From positions 397,751 to 461,750 of the forward strand of contig FN649149.1 of the NCBI GenBank assembly GCA_000310025.1: a DNA stretch of 64,000 bases. Direction: 5' to 3'. Positions 22,401 through 33,698 of the stretch are shown piece after piece; within the stretch, counting starts at the first letter, position 1; the number at the start of each line of letters is the position of its first letter. The DNA comes from Ectocarpus siliculosus (taxonomy: Eukaryota; Sar; Phaeophyceae; Ectocarpales; Ectocarpaceae). A program made the translations under genes and the position numbers. The notes below the pieces were generated by a model. That model was given only the letters and a program-made list of their open reading frames with translations, was not told the DNA's origin and ran no database searches.

Positions 22401-24147
22401 CGGCGCCTCATGTCTTACACAGCAGTCAGCGCCCCCCAGTTGTAGCCTGCAACCAGACGTAGACCTCCTTCCTCTACCCTAGAAAACGCCTGGAAATTTC
22501 GAAATTTCCACCGCTCCGACTTTGGCCAGTCCGTTGATCTCCGGGATATCACACATCACACGACGGTTTCAAAGGGTGATGTTCTAGGCTGGTATTTGTA
22601 GCCCCTAACTCTTCCTTACAGATCCACAGATTCTTCATCCTCATCATTCCCCCCTGGAAGTCTCGGGGGTGGATGGTGTCTACCGCCCCAAGTTTAACGT
22701 TCATCCTCTGAGGTCTGTATAATAGTCGTACTGTATGCGTGTATGCGTACGTAGCTCCTGTTTGTGCAACTGCTGTCTGCCGGGTCGGACTGTCTAAATC
22801 ATCCCAACCCCGCCACCTTGGTGGGCTGACTGTTCCGTTCGTCCGACTCTGGCGTTAGCCTCCGAAGTCGCGTTGCCAGCTGCCTATGCACGCCATGCAC
22901 GCTCCTATGTTCCCCCTGTGTGGTTGTGTTATTGCATGAACATACGCTGAAAGGCCGGCAGACCGGAGTCCGGCGCGTGAATAAATGGGACGAACACACG
23001 AACACACCCACCCACCACACACTGCTTCCAGTTCCTCCGCTGTTCGAATATTCTAGTCAGAGGAAATGTAAAGGAAACCCGAAAAGTTGGGCGTTTCCAA
23101 ATCCACCTCGGAGACTATATCCGCCCCTCGGCTGTGTGGCCTTGGTAAATACAATAGTCCACTTGTGGGGGCTGGTTTGCCTACTGGAGTTTTGGGGGGG
23201 GGGGGCGCTCCGGAATCGCCGTTCATCTCCGGAGGCCCTGCGGTTTTTGTTCCCATCATAATCAAACAATAACATTATATTCCGATCCCCCCTGTGGGCT
23301 GGTGTATCCATGTTTTCAAACGTGGCTGCTGCTGTTGCGAGCCAGTGGGGTGGATGTTCCCTGTATCTCTGCAAGGAAGCAGATGTTGTATACAGGCGTA
23401 CGTCTGCCTGCGTGAGTCCGGCTCCTGCGTCCAAAATCAGAACGAAAAGAGTGTCACTGATGTCGACGTCCAGAGTAATTGTGGATGACAGAAACACACA
23501 CACCTTATCTTTCTCCCGGGCCATGGGCCTATCGCACTTGGACAACAGTAGTGAGTCGGCCTTCTGGCTCCACTACAAGTATTACTTCTGGATAACAATG
23601 AGAGCTTGGTTGTTCGTGCACCTAATGTACCAGCTGTGAAAACGGCAAAGGTCCCGAGCTGCGTGGGCGTTCTTTTCGTCTCAGCTATGCCGGCCGTTGT
23701 GAAGGTGGGGTTAACAGCCATCCTCCGGGTAGAGTACAACGCATGCCATAGCTTTTTGAACGCTGCTGGCGTGTGCGCTGCTCGAACCGCATTTCACTTC
23801 ACCCACTTGCAACACTGGTACCCACTAGGTGGCACTGCTGAACGCTACGTGCGACCCGATGAGAAGTGTTCCCGGTACCAAAGTTGTCCTGTATTGGTCC
23901 TGTCGCGCCCGGCGCTACTCTCGCTGTCTAATGCAGTCTTTGTTTTCCCTCTCTGTCTCCCCTTCCATATTTCCCTCTTCTTTCTACCCCTCCTTTCTCC
24001 TGTTCTCTTTCCCGCTCTTTCTGATCTTGTCTCATATATCTGTCTCTGTTCCTGTCCCTGTCCCTTTCTGTCTATCGCTCTGTCTGTCTCTTCTGTCTCT
24101 CTGTCTCCCCCCTCCCCGTCCCCCCGCACCTTTTTGAGGCCCCGCAG
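19409..24147. other. 4.7-kb stretch without an identified gene
   Basis: Between the CXXC protein gene (minus) and the sulfotransferase gene (plus) no exon could be supported. The open frames at 19770-20282 and 19840-20205 are mutually overlapping and domain-free. Any upstream exons of the CXXC gene and the promoters of both genes should lie here. The stretch includes the inverted repeat at 20949-21170, a G11 run at about 23196 and a CT/TCTG-rich tract at about 23940-24120, immediately upstream of the sulfotransferase start. Confidence 0.45.
20949..21170. repeat. Inverted repeat with flanking direct repeats (MITE-like)
   Basis: CAAGATACCACACCCCCTGG at 20972, with ACC following, is repeated inverted at 21134-21156 with one mismatch over 23 bp. 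Inner parts also share AGCTCGA-type words. The direct repeat CAYATACCGTG flanks the arms at 20949-20959 and 21160-21170. Size and symmetry suit a small non-autonomous DNA transposon. Confidence 0.6.
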
Positions 24148-27100
24148 ATGGGCGGGCGCACCCGACGAGAGAAAAGCAGCATGCGGAGTTACTTGGGTTG
24201 GGCCTCCCTCGCCTTCATGGCGACCTGGGTCTGCATTACGATCAATTTTGTTTCTCGGAACCGCGAAGACGATGGCTTGACGAGAGGACGAGACGACGAA
24301 ATCGCAGGAGCGGCGGATGTGCGTGTGGGTTCATGGCGCCGAGCGGTCGTGGCTTGCCTTCCTCGAAAACAGAAGTGATCCAACGAATGTACAGAACGCG
24401 CCACCGTGGCAGATGATGTGAAGTTGAGCCTCAACAAATCCAAAATCCGAGAAGTTGGACGTAACAACAGGTGCTCCGTCAAGAAGCCCATGCTAAAACC
24501 TATGTAGTCGCCGTGAGGGCACCCCATAGACAAAATATGGAGCGAGCCTCGGCGAACACGAAAAGTTTTTTAGTTGATGGCGCGTTCTGTAGTGCCGAAC
24601 GCCCGACGTGCTTGTGTTTTTTTTCTCGATTTGGATGCATACGCTGTGCTGTCGGCTCCAAGCAGGGTACACACGCGTGTTCTGTGGTAGTCGTCGTAAT
24701 TTTGGAACATATACCATGGTGCCCGGGGTATCGGTGCCCGATAACGCTGGCCACCTCCTATCTCTGGCGGCTGCGTGGGCGTCCTGGCGTTACTCTAGTG
24801 GTTTGCACGAAGGCGTGCTGTTGTGGGAGGGAAGGAGGGGGATATCGTTTTCTTGAAATGGAATGGAATGATATGATGATGTGTCGGGACTCTGGCAGGT
24901 TTTATGTGCTTGCAGAACTTCTCCCAATAGCTGTGGCTGTAGTCAGTCTGCATCTTGCCCGGATCGTACTTTCTTGGAAAAAACGAGTAACGTTTTTTCC
25001 CAGAGAGGCACGAATGGTAGCTCGTGTCCGGTGATCGTTAAACTGCTTTTTCCTCGTGGCCCACCGAGGAGCTGTTAGGGCGCAACTGTGGACCTGTCTA
25101 CTCCGAGTGAACCCTGTTGATTCTGTTTTGTGTTGTCGGGGATGTGCTTCTCGATTAGCTTAATCCCGAAGGATAACACCGCAGTCACGGTGTCCTAGTG
25201 GTGCCGCCTTTTGAAACCGAAATCAAACCGTTTGACTAGTCGGCGCTGTCAAACCCCACGGCTAGCTTTGTTTTTGTTCAGCCGAAATCAAACAATTTGA
25301 CTTGCCAGCGCTGACTATTCTATTGGCTTGATTTCGGCTTCTACACGCAGCAGTTGGGTCCATGGCGCCACGTTTGGAGCAAGCTATTTACTGCGATACC
25401 CCAAGCCGATAGACTAGTCAGCGCTGACAACTCTAGTTTTGTTTGATTTCGGCTGCTATACGCCGCAGTTATTCCCATGGCGAGAAGTTTGGACCAAACT
25501 TTTGCGATACACCCCAAACCGCTTCCTCCCACAACTGTTTGGGGGTTTCTCCAATATTTTCGTTTTTTTTGTTTTGTTTGCTGCAATATCAGCTTCGCCA
25601 GGAGTCGGGGATTGCCTCATTGAAGGTGCTGGAGGGGCGGAAAGGGTGGGACTTGGTGGAGAAGTTGCATTCTATCGGCGTCGCCAATCCAGGGGAGCTG
25701 GCGAGGTTGCTTGAGGAAGAAGACCCGTTTGAGGTAATGGAGGGGATGTCAGGGGTTGGTTCGGTCGAAACGATGATATGGAATCGGTTTTGGCAGGCAT
25801 GTAGGTATTCGCGTTCGGTAGTCATATGGCCCGACTTAGACTCCGGTTTCGATCATACATGGACGTGAACTATCTCTCACAAGGATCAAAACACCCGGTC
25901 GCGTGAGGGGGTGTCATTTTTTGCAAATCGAGTAGTTTTTCAAAATGTTGGAGTTAGTTACTTCTGCACGGATTCCGAGACGATCTCCCAAACGGTACGT
26001 CCGCCTTAAGTTTTGGATGCGATTGATGGCGCGAAAGCCTCCCGCTGTTCGTACCTGTCACGCGTTCTACCACCGGTTGTGTGCCCTAGCTGAAGGCATA
26101 TTTCCTTTTTAGTCCTCTGTGTTCCATTTTTGTAGTACAGCAGTAGAGGTCCCTGTTGAAGATCGCAAATGATCCAAGGGAAAACACCGGCCATATATCG
26201 ACCACCCGACACTGTTCAGAATATGAGACAGCTTGAATAGGAGTATTGAATACTCCATTGCTGCCAAGCAATTCACCGGCCGTAGACAAGGCAACAGGCA
26301 AGCGCCCTTTAACAGGGACCTCTACTGCTGTACTTCCCTTTTATTTCTAAGAAAACGTCGACTTCTCTTGGAACAACGTCGCCGCCGGGATGTGCAGATA
26401 GCGGTGGACTCTCCGGACAGGTTTCAGTGCCCGGCCATCGAAGCAGATCGGTTCTCGTTGCCCGACATCCGAGACCACCACCAGGAGAAGTATTTCAAGT
26501 CGGGGGAGGGGTTCATCTACTACCAGCACCTGAGGAAGGCGGGGGGCACGGGGTTCTGCGAGATGGCCGGCAGGCGAGAGAGGCAGTTTAATTGACTTGT
26601 TCTCGGTAGCCTTCGCGAGGGTATAAGGCTTGGGTTTAGTTGGGGGATAGGGTCAGGGATAGGGATATGAGCCCCCCCTCTCTAGTTGGTAGATTAGTAT
26701 GAAAATGCTCGCGGGGGCGGTCCGTTGTTCTCGGTGGTGGTTTGTTTCGGTAGTGACAAGAGGGATAGCTTGGTGTTTTTTTCACCGCAGCGAAGCGTTT
26801 GCGGCGGGAGGGCTTCCCAATAGGGCAGTTCATAGCAATCCGTGCAGCCCCAGGAATTTGGTTACTGCCGTGCCCGCTCTCGCCCAGAAGGTGTCAACGG
26901 AGGTATACGCGGTCATCTGTTAGACCTAGGCTGTACATCACCTTGTCTCCCAAAAAGAGTCGCTGCTGTGGCACACGGCTGTGTCTTCGAGGAATGGCCT
27001 GATCCGTGTGAAGACCTGCGATTCATCGCCTTTTCATGCCGTTAACTCGGTGGGTGTTTGTTCACCGAATGCGCAGGAACATGCCGGCGCGAGAGGTACC

Positions 27101-30100
27101 GATGTACCACTGCATGCCGGACAACAGGGGTGCCATGGCCACCCCGCCGTGGTCTGACAAGGACTTCCTGCTGGAGAAGATGAAAAAGAACGTGAGTTTC
27201 AACAATCGATTGCTGATGCGGGTGACGTGTTGCGTGGTGCATACCAGCTGCCGTTTGTCAGAAAATCGAGGGCTTGCGGCGTGTTGGTTGCTGCTGCATG
27301 GTTGCAAAACATACAGTATTATACTTGGTAGCATTGATGGTGCTGTATGAACTGGTCTGGTTTAGGAGGCCGGGACTGGAACTAAAAGTATACTCAGCGT
27401 TTTTTTTGCTGCACATCCTTCAACGTGCGTGCGGATGATGACGCGCGCTCTGTCGGCGAGGTGCACGACGTGGATGTGCAACAGCAGTACTGGACGTTGT
27501 TTGTGGGCTCTCGAGAAACACGCTGCCCGGCCGATTTTTTTATGACGAACAAGTGATTCAGTTAGGCGGGTGGTTGTCCTTGGGGGAGGGTGCTGCTGCT
27601 ATATTCCTGGCAGCGTAGGCGTGGGACGGAACGTGGCACATGCCACGCGGGAACATACATACCATGGAACTTGTCTGTGTTATGGTTGTTATTGTTGTCT
27701 TCACATTAAGAACCGTTCCGATCTCTCTACTCAGTACCTTCATCTGTCCGTACCGATCAAACACTTTAGTGTTTTTTTAATCTCGTGCGGTTTTTTAGTG
27801 TTTCTGGTGTGAGGGAAGCTGGGGTATGTTCCACGTATAGGAGTGTGAGCAAAGAGGGAGTCGTTCGATGGGTGGGGGGAGTTGAACCTAGGTTGCCTTC
27901 CACCAAATTCGGGTACCTCTTCACCGAGTGCCAATGTGAGAAGAGCGAAAATCGTCCGCGACTGACGTTAAGGAGATGGAACCCTTGCACACGTCACCTT
28001 CGCATCATGCGTGTGTTTCGTTTGATTGTTTTGCCTTCCAGGGAAGCAACAACGTATGTAGCCTGTCCTGTCGCGGGGGTCTTTATCTCGCGCGGTTTGA
28101 ACACGCGTTTTAAAGCCCAAAACTTGACTCAACCATATCGCGCGGATGTCCCCAACTCACACGGTTCGGATATACGATATACTTCGTACGCCCAAAGCGT
28201 GACTCAACGGTAACGTTATCTGCCATGACGGCACGCGGCGTGTTTGTTGTACCAGGGCCACCGCATCACCGCCAACGAGTGGGATGCCTTCCCGATGTCT
28301 CACCTCAACCTGCCGGGGGCTGTCTTTGGGACAACCTTCAGGTACGGTACGCTGATAAGGTCACCCGGCATTTTTTGTTGTTGTTGGGGTCGACATCGGG
28401 TGCTGCCACTTGACGTTGTATATTGTATAGTGGTGGTCATTTCGGCACGAGATTGAGATTGGGGGGGCTTGTAAGCGTGCGTTTTTTCCAGATTTTTTCC
28501 CCGTAGCCGTTCGCAGAGAGGATAGCCTCACGGCAACATCGGTACTAGGACAGATTCCACCATGATGGTGGAGGTATGGTGTGGTACCATGCCAGATGAC
28601 TCGTCTTAGTCGAGGTCTTTAGGGACCTGCTCATGCTGGCACCGCATGCTCTTTCCGGGACGTACGTAGATACAAATCTTGGGAGATTTTGAAAGGCTTC
28701 TTCCCTGCACAGTAGGGAGTGCTGGAGGTAACGTCCGTATCTCTGAACCAGATGTGCTGTAGAGCCATCAACGCACGGGATAGTTCGTGTTATTCTCAGA
28801 CCTTCAGGGGCAGTATAAATAACTTGCGAGCGGGAGGTGCTGAGTGGCACGACCAAGAATCAAAAATAGAACATATATTTCTTTCAATGCATGCTTCTTT
28901 CGTGCACTAGCCGGTAGCAGCAGTTGTTCGTGAGGAAGGTTCGCTTGTTTCACCCGCTTACACCACTTGTGAGAAGAAGCGTGGCCCACGGCGTTCGACC
29001 GCAGCTGCTGTTCCTTAGGTTTGGTACGGACACAACCTCACATGCTGAACGTTGCGGCACCGGCCATGAAAATGTCCGCGCGATGCTCGTCCAGGCATCC
29101 GGTGGATCGATGGTACAGCCAGTACCGGTTCGAGCACGTGGAGCACCGGGACGGTTCCGACCCGGAGAAAGAGAGCATGCCGTTCCTCGTGTAAGCAGCG
29201 CACCCGATAGGGAATAATACTGAAAATTTAGCAACACGGTAGGATAACTTTGGTGCGCCGCTGGCCGCAGGATGCCGGTGTTAAGAAAAACGCGTTCACC
29301 GTGTGTGGTAGCACTGAGGGATGGCACGTTGGTTCGTTTACTGTGGTTGGCGCCAGACCTGACGATCAGAAACGTTTGTATGCTGGAGACACTATTAGAC
29401 AGTTGTCTGTCCACGGCAGCGTGGCAGTGTATCATGTCTTCATGTTTGTTTGGGATTGGTCGGACCGTCACAGGTTGTACATGTACGCAAGTGGAGAGCC
29501 AGGTCCAACTCAGAATAATTACCCTTCCGTGTGCACCGAAATTCTCCGCGTATGTCATCTCGTGGCCACCGGGCGTTCCTTGTAACATTACATTGCATTA
29601 CATTCATAGCATCGACGGTGATCCGAGTTCTCAGTACATTTTCCTTGCAGGAGATGTCAACGATTAATTTTTTTGTGACCAATAAGTTAGTATTTAGGAG
29701 TAAGCCCTTAGATTCCGGTGTCAAAGTTGGAAACGATGAACTGACAACAAGACCAACAACTACTGTTGGTGTGGCAGGTGGTACAAACGGATGAGGCCGT
29801 ACATTATGGGGGACAACTACTACGTGAAGACTTTCTGCGGCAAGGCCAACCCGCCCGCTGAGAAGCTCATGCAGGTGATCCCTTGGCCGGGGAACTACCG
29901 TACCTCCCTTTGACGGCGTCACTGCTGTAGCTACCTAATCTCCCTACCTTTCTTTTTTGTCCAAGAATATTGCCTGCTGATGTGAAGTTAGCACAGAAGC
30001 GGCCGGATTTTTGTTCCCGTAAGATATATTGCTGTGTTTTGGTGGTCGGTTTACGTCACAAGAAGGACATTCTTTGCGCCAACCGGCGGTAGCAAGACGT

Positions 30101-31444
30101 AGCAATACATGACAGCCATTTTCCCCCCGGATGACGGGTGCGCCGGAGCGGGAGTTACCCCCGGACACCCACAAGCTCTCTTATTCCTCTCGGTGGCATT
30201 TTCTTTTGTCCCTGGATGATAGAGCGGTCGCGCTTGTTGCCGAACGTTGTAGAGTTTTTGCGCTCTCTTGGCTGCTGCTGACTGACTATTGACGCGCCGT
30301 GATGTTTTGTGACCTTATGGCCTCGTACCCCGCACTGCTCTCTCGCGCTTATATCGACCTCATCTACCCAGGACTTGAACGCGAAGGGGAGCCCGAAGCA
30401 CACAAATGATTTATCGTGGAGCTACCACAAGTTTAACAACTGGAAAGACAAGGTGAGGGCGCGAAACGCTTGTGCGGGGCAGTGCTTGCTTGTCCCTCCT
30501 TTTTTTTGGAGTGATGCGGGGACTACCGCCTTGACCCTCCAACCTGTTTTTGTGCGCGATCATTTTTCAGACTGAACTCGTAGCTTCCCCATCAAAGCGC
30601 GCATAGCTCTCTCGAAAAGGCAACAAACACAGCACGAGGGACCCCCCCTCCAATTCCAATGGTTGGCGCGCTATCCATCCTGACGTGACCAAGAAGTATG
30701 ATCTCCCAAGCGTTGTCGCGACCATGCCGCCCTTGATTTTTTCCACGCTTGTTCATGGGGAGTATTTGGTGCGCGGCTGCTCGTCCTCTTGTCTGTGTTT
30801 CTTGCCCCTTGCCTTGCCCTTTGTCGGGATGCGAGCACAGGTCACCTGGAAGGACCTCAAGATGGCGATGGAGATTCTTCGAAGATTCAACCTCATCTTG
30901 ATCCTGGAGTTTGTCGACGATGAGATGTGGGCGTTGGAGGAAGCGTTGGGCTGGACCCAGGCACGGAAACAGGTGAGTGTGTGTGACAAACAGGACGCGG
31001 CGAGTTCGGGGACGATAGGTGGCGACAGGTAGTAGCGTCGTGGCCCTCAAGCGGTACATACATGACGCCGCCAGCACCGCACATGACTACCCCTTTTCTC
31101 CACACATGAGAGCGGAGCGCCGGTGTGAATCCCCCCCCCCCCCCCCTCGAAGCCGCTGTTCAGTTCGACCGATTGCAGTTGTCTTTATCTCCCTTTTCCG
31201 TGGCCGTAAGGTGCTACCGCACGAGAACCAGGCGAAGCGGGAGGTGAAGAAGTCTATATCCGCGAAGGAAGCACTGCCGTCGGGGGTCTGGTTGGAGATG
31301 TTGACAGCGAACGTGTTCGACCTGCTGCTGTTCCACTGGGCGAAGCGCATGTACCTGGAGCGAAGCGCCTGCCGCTCCTTCGACGAAGAGGCGATCTTGA
31401 ACCTGCCGCCGAGCATTGAGCACCAACAGGCCGTTGACGCTTGA
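24148..31444 (+). CDS. Golgi-type sulfotransferase family protein, 442 aa
   Basis: Ten exons join with consistent phases: 24148-24318, 25593-25733, 26398-26573, 27077-27191, 28256-28341, 29095-29190, 29778-29874, 30372-30452, 30841-30972 and 31211-31444. Residues 1-12 are basic and about 13-34 form one membrane segment, giving a type II topology with the catalytic part in the Golgi lumen. The PAPS 5'-phosphosulfate loop is YYQHLRKAGGTG (145-156). The 3'-phosphate motif RHPVDRWYSQY (230-240) is created by the exon 5/6 junction. These are the two hallmarks of carbohydrate sulfotransferases. Brown algae make sulfated fucans, so a cell-wall polysaccharide acceptor is likely but inferred. The third intron (26574-27076) has a GC donor. 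The last two exons are rich in helical, charged sequence. The exact end of exon 1 could be 24324 instead. Confidence 0.75.
25216..25500. repeat. Nested direct and inverted repeats
   Basis: AGCCGAAATCAA at 25280-25291 and its inverse TTGATTTCGGCT at 25328-25339 bound a short palindromic unit. Further copies lie at about 25217 (forward) and 25441-25454 (inverse). A 55-bp block starting ATTTCGGCTTCTACACGC at 25331 recurs at 25445 with changes. All of it lies in intron 1 of the sulfotransferase gene. Confidence 0.75.
26134..26334. mobile_element. MITE-like element with 24-bp perfect terminal inverted repeats
   Basis: AGTACAGCAGTAGAGGTCCC plus TGTT at 26134-26157 is matched exactly in inverse at 26311-26334. 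The 201-bp unit has no coding capacity and contains the internal palindrome GAGTATTGAATACTCC. A diverged second copy lies near 54005-54135. It sits in intron 2 of the sulfotransferase gene, 63 bp before exon 3. No clear target-site duplication was seen. Confidence 0.7.
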
Positions 31445-33698
31445 GGCAAAGCCCGGTTGACTCCTTGTCTAGGCGCCACAGCAGCTTTGTCCTACAGTGG
31501 GGGGCCCTCAATAAGAACACCCGGCGAGTCGACCGGCGATATTCCGAGGGACCGGCGCTTTACAGGACCACCGGCGCTATTCAACCGGCGTTATTGTACC
31601 GACCGGTGTCTTCGGCCGGGAGTACCTACAATGCGCGACGAAAGGGTATTGTTTCCTCCGGGGTACGGGAGCACCGCAACACCGGGCTCAATGTCCGCAG
31701 TGCTCACGTGCTTGGGAGCCTCCGCCACGGCTCCCGCGAGCATAACAAGTCGCACTTTGCCATCGTGCTCTGTCCAACGATGCGATTGGTTCGCGGCAAT
31801 CCCCGGCAATGTCCCGGCGGGTCAAAGAGTAGCCCGTTTCGTCGTGTTGTCACTGCCCCAACAAGAGGCTCGTGTTTCGTCTGCCGGCCACTGCCAAGAT
31901 GCCATTAGTTGTGTTTTGCTTAATACCCATTTTTGTCGAGCTCCCGCTGCGAAATGCACTCACGGCGAGCGCGGGCGGGAGGGGGGGGGGGACGGGCAGT
32001 GTTGGATGTCACGGGTCGGAATTCGGGGTGCTTGTTGCACTGCGACCCTTGTTTCTGGCTAGAATATTAGGGGATTCCGCGGTGGGGATTGTGTCTGTCG
32101 TTTTGCGCTCGGGAAAGAAAGGCAAGCTGCACATGGCGACGGCGGGACAGCGAGTAAATATAGTTGCATGGTATTATTGTCGTATGTGCTTGAGGGAGTC
32201 GTGAAAAAAAAAAAAAGAGTCTTGTCTGAAGGATACACGACGCGCTTGCCTATGGGGGAAAACTGCTAACGTCGCTGTATCTAGATGCGTTTTTTGCTTC
32301 TCAGATGCTCTCTTGGTGTGTTAGCGAGCCTCTGGTGGGGGCTGGCGAGACAGTCTAATAGCGCAAAGTACGATCCATTTATTATAGGCTTTTGGGTGCG
32401 GTCATTTGTGTGTACCTTGCACTACCGGTGATAAGGTCGGTGTTGGTTATCTTTGTTGGTGGTGTCCGATGGCCTCAGTCGCTAGCTTTGCCCCAAGGGT
32501 GCAATATGTTGTCCCGCTGCTTGAACTTTGAGCTGCGACGAAAATGACTTGCCGTTATTCCAATAGCGCGCTGCGGTTGAGCTTCTCTTTCTCGTTGCCT
32601 TTGCAAGGCGGCGTTCTTCTGTGATGGGTCGGTGGATGGGATCGTCGATGATCTGTTCCACGCCGTCCGTTTGCGTTGTGTTTGCCTGTCCAGTGGTTGT
32701 CGGTGTTCGCCTGGGGAGTATGTCTCGCGCCGCGGGAGACGAGAGCTGTCCAGTCAGTGAACGACGGCTGGAACTCAGCAGTACATACCTTTACGTTTTT
32801 CGTGTCCTTTGATCTTCCTAGGACGTCGATGGCGGATCGACAGTTTCCGTCGTTGCGTAGCGTATACTTCGTTGGTGTGGTGATTGCTTTTCAAGCGTGT
32901 GGTCTCCGGCAGGGTGGTGGAGATGAATGTCTGTGTGTGGTGTGTGTTGGGGGGGGGGATAGGCTGTGTTGGCGAGTCGGCATTGGCTGGGATGCTGTCG
33001 ATTGTTGTCGGTGGCATCAAGTCAAGGCCATGGCCTTTTTTTCCTCAAAGAGTCGTGTTTATGTGTGAAGTTTATTACTCCTCGTTAACTTCGTCGTGCT
33101 TACGGGTGTCATAAGTCAGTCAGTGCATTGGAGTGTAAATTATCAACTACAATGACAGGGAGGGCAGGCCTGTGCCACAAGTTGGCGTTGCCTTGAACGT
33201 GCGGCTGGTTTGCCGGGAAAGGGTTGTGCATGCTCTTTTTTCACTGCCCCATGGAGAGTGGGTGGAAATCTAACGAGTACGAACGATTCGGGGGATGCAG
33301 TAGTTGGTCACAGGCAAGCAAGCGGAGGGGGTTGATCTACCCCTGGGACCACTACTGGAGATCCTCGAAATCGTTTTATGTGCATGATCTCACGGACACA
33401 CCCGAAGGCACAGACAGTCGACAGTTTCGACGAGAGAAGGAAGTGCCCCAGTACCTGTGGTGCCAGCGCATTCTGGGAGACTGCGACGGTTTCCATTTTG
33501 CACGCTTATCCATTCTAGGTCAAGAATTGACCGTACGCTCTGGAGATCGACAAAACACGCCTCACCATCAAATCGGATACAAAAATTTATTCTTCTTAAT
33601 TGTTTTTGGAGAGGACATATCCAAGGTTTTCGACGATTTTCTACGCCTTGTACAGGCTGCCGCAGCCAAAGCCTAATGACATCACCGCGCCCCTCCCT
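31445..33698. other. Convergent 3' region of sulfotransferase and acetyltransferase genes
   Basis: No gene is supported. A 150-codon open frame at 33224-33676 has no domain and overlaps the presumed 3' UTR of the minus-strand gene. The region probably consists of long 3' UTRs and spacer. Confidence 0.5.

Noticed and set aside
33224-33676. 150-codon plus-strand open frame
   Set aside because: No recognisable sequence. It sits in the convergent spacer next to the end of the acetyltransferase-like gene.
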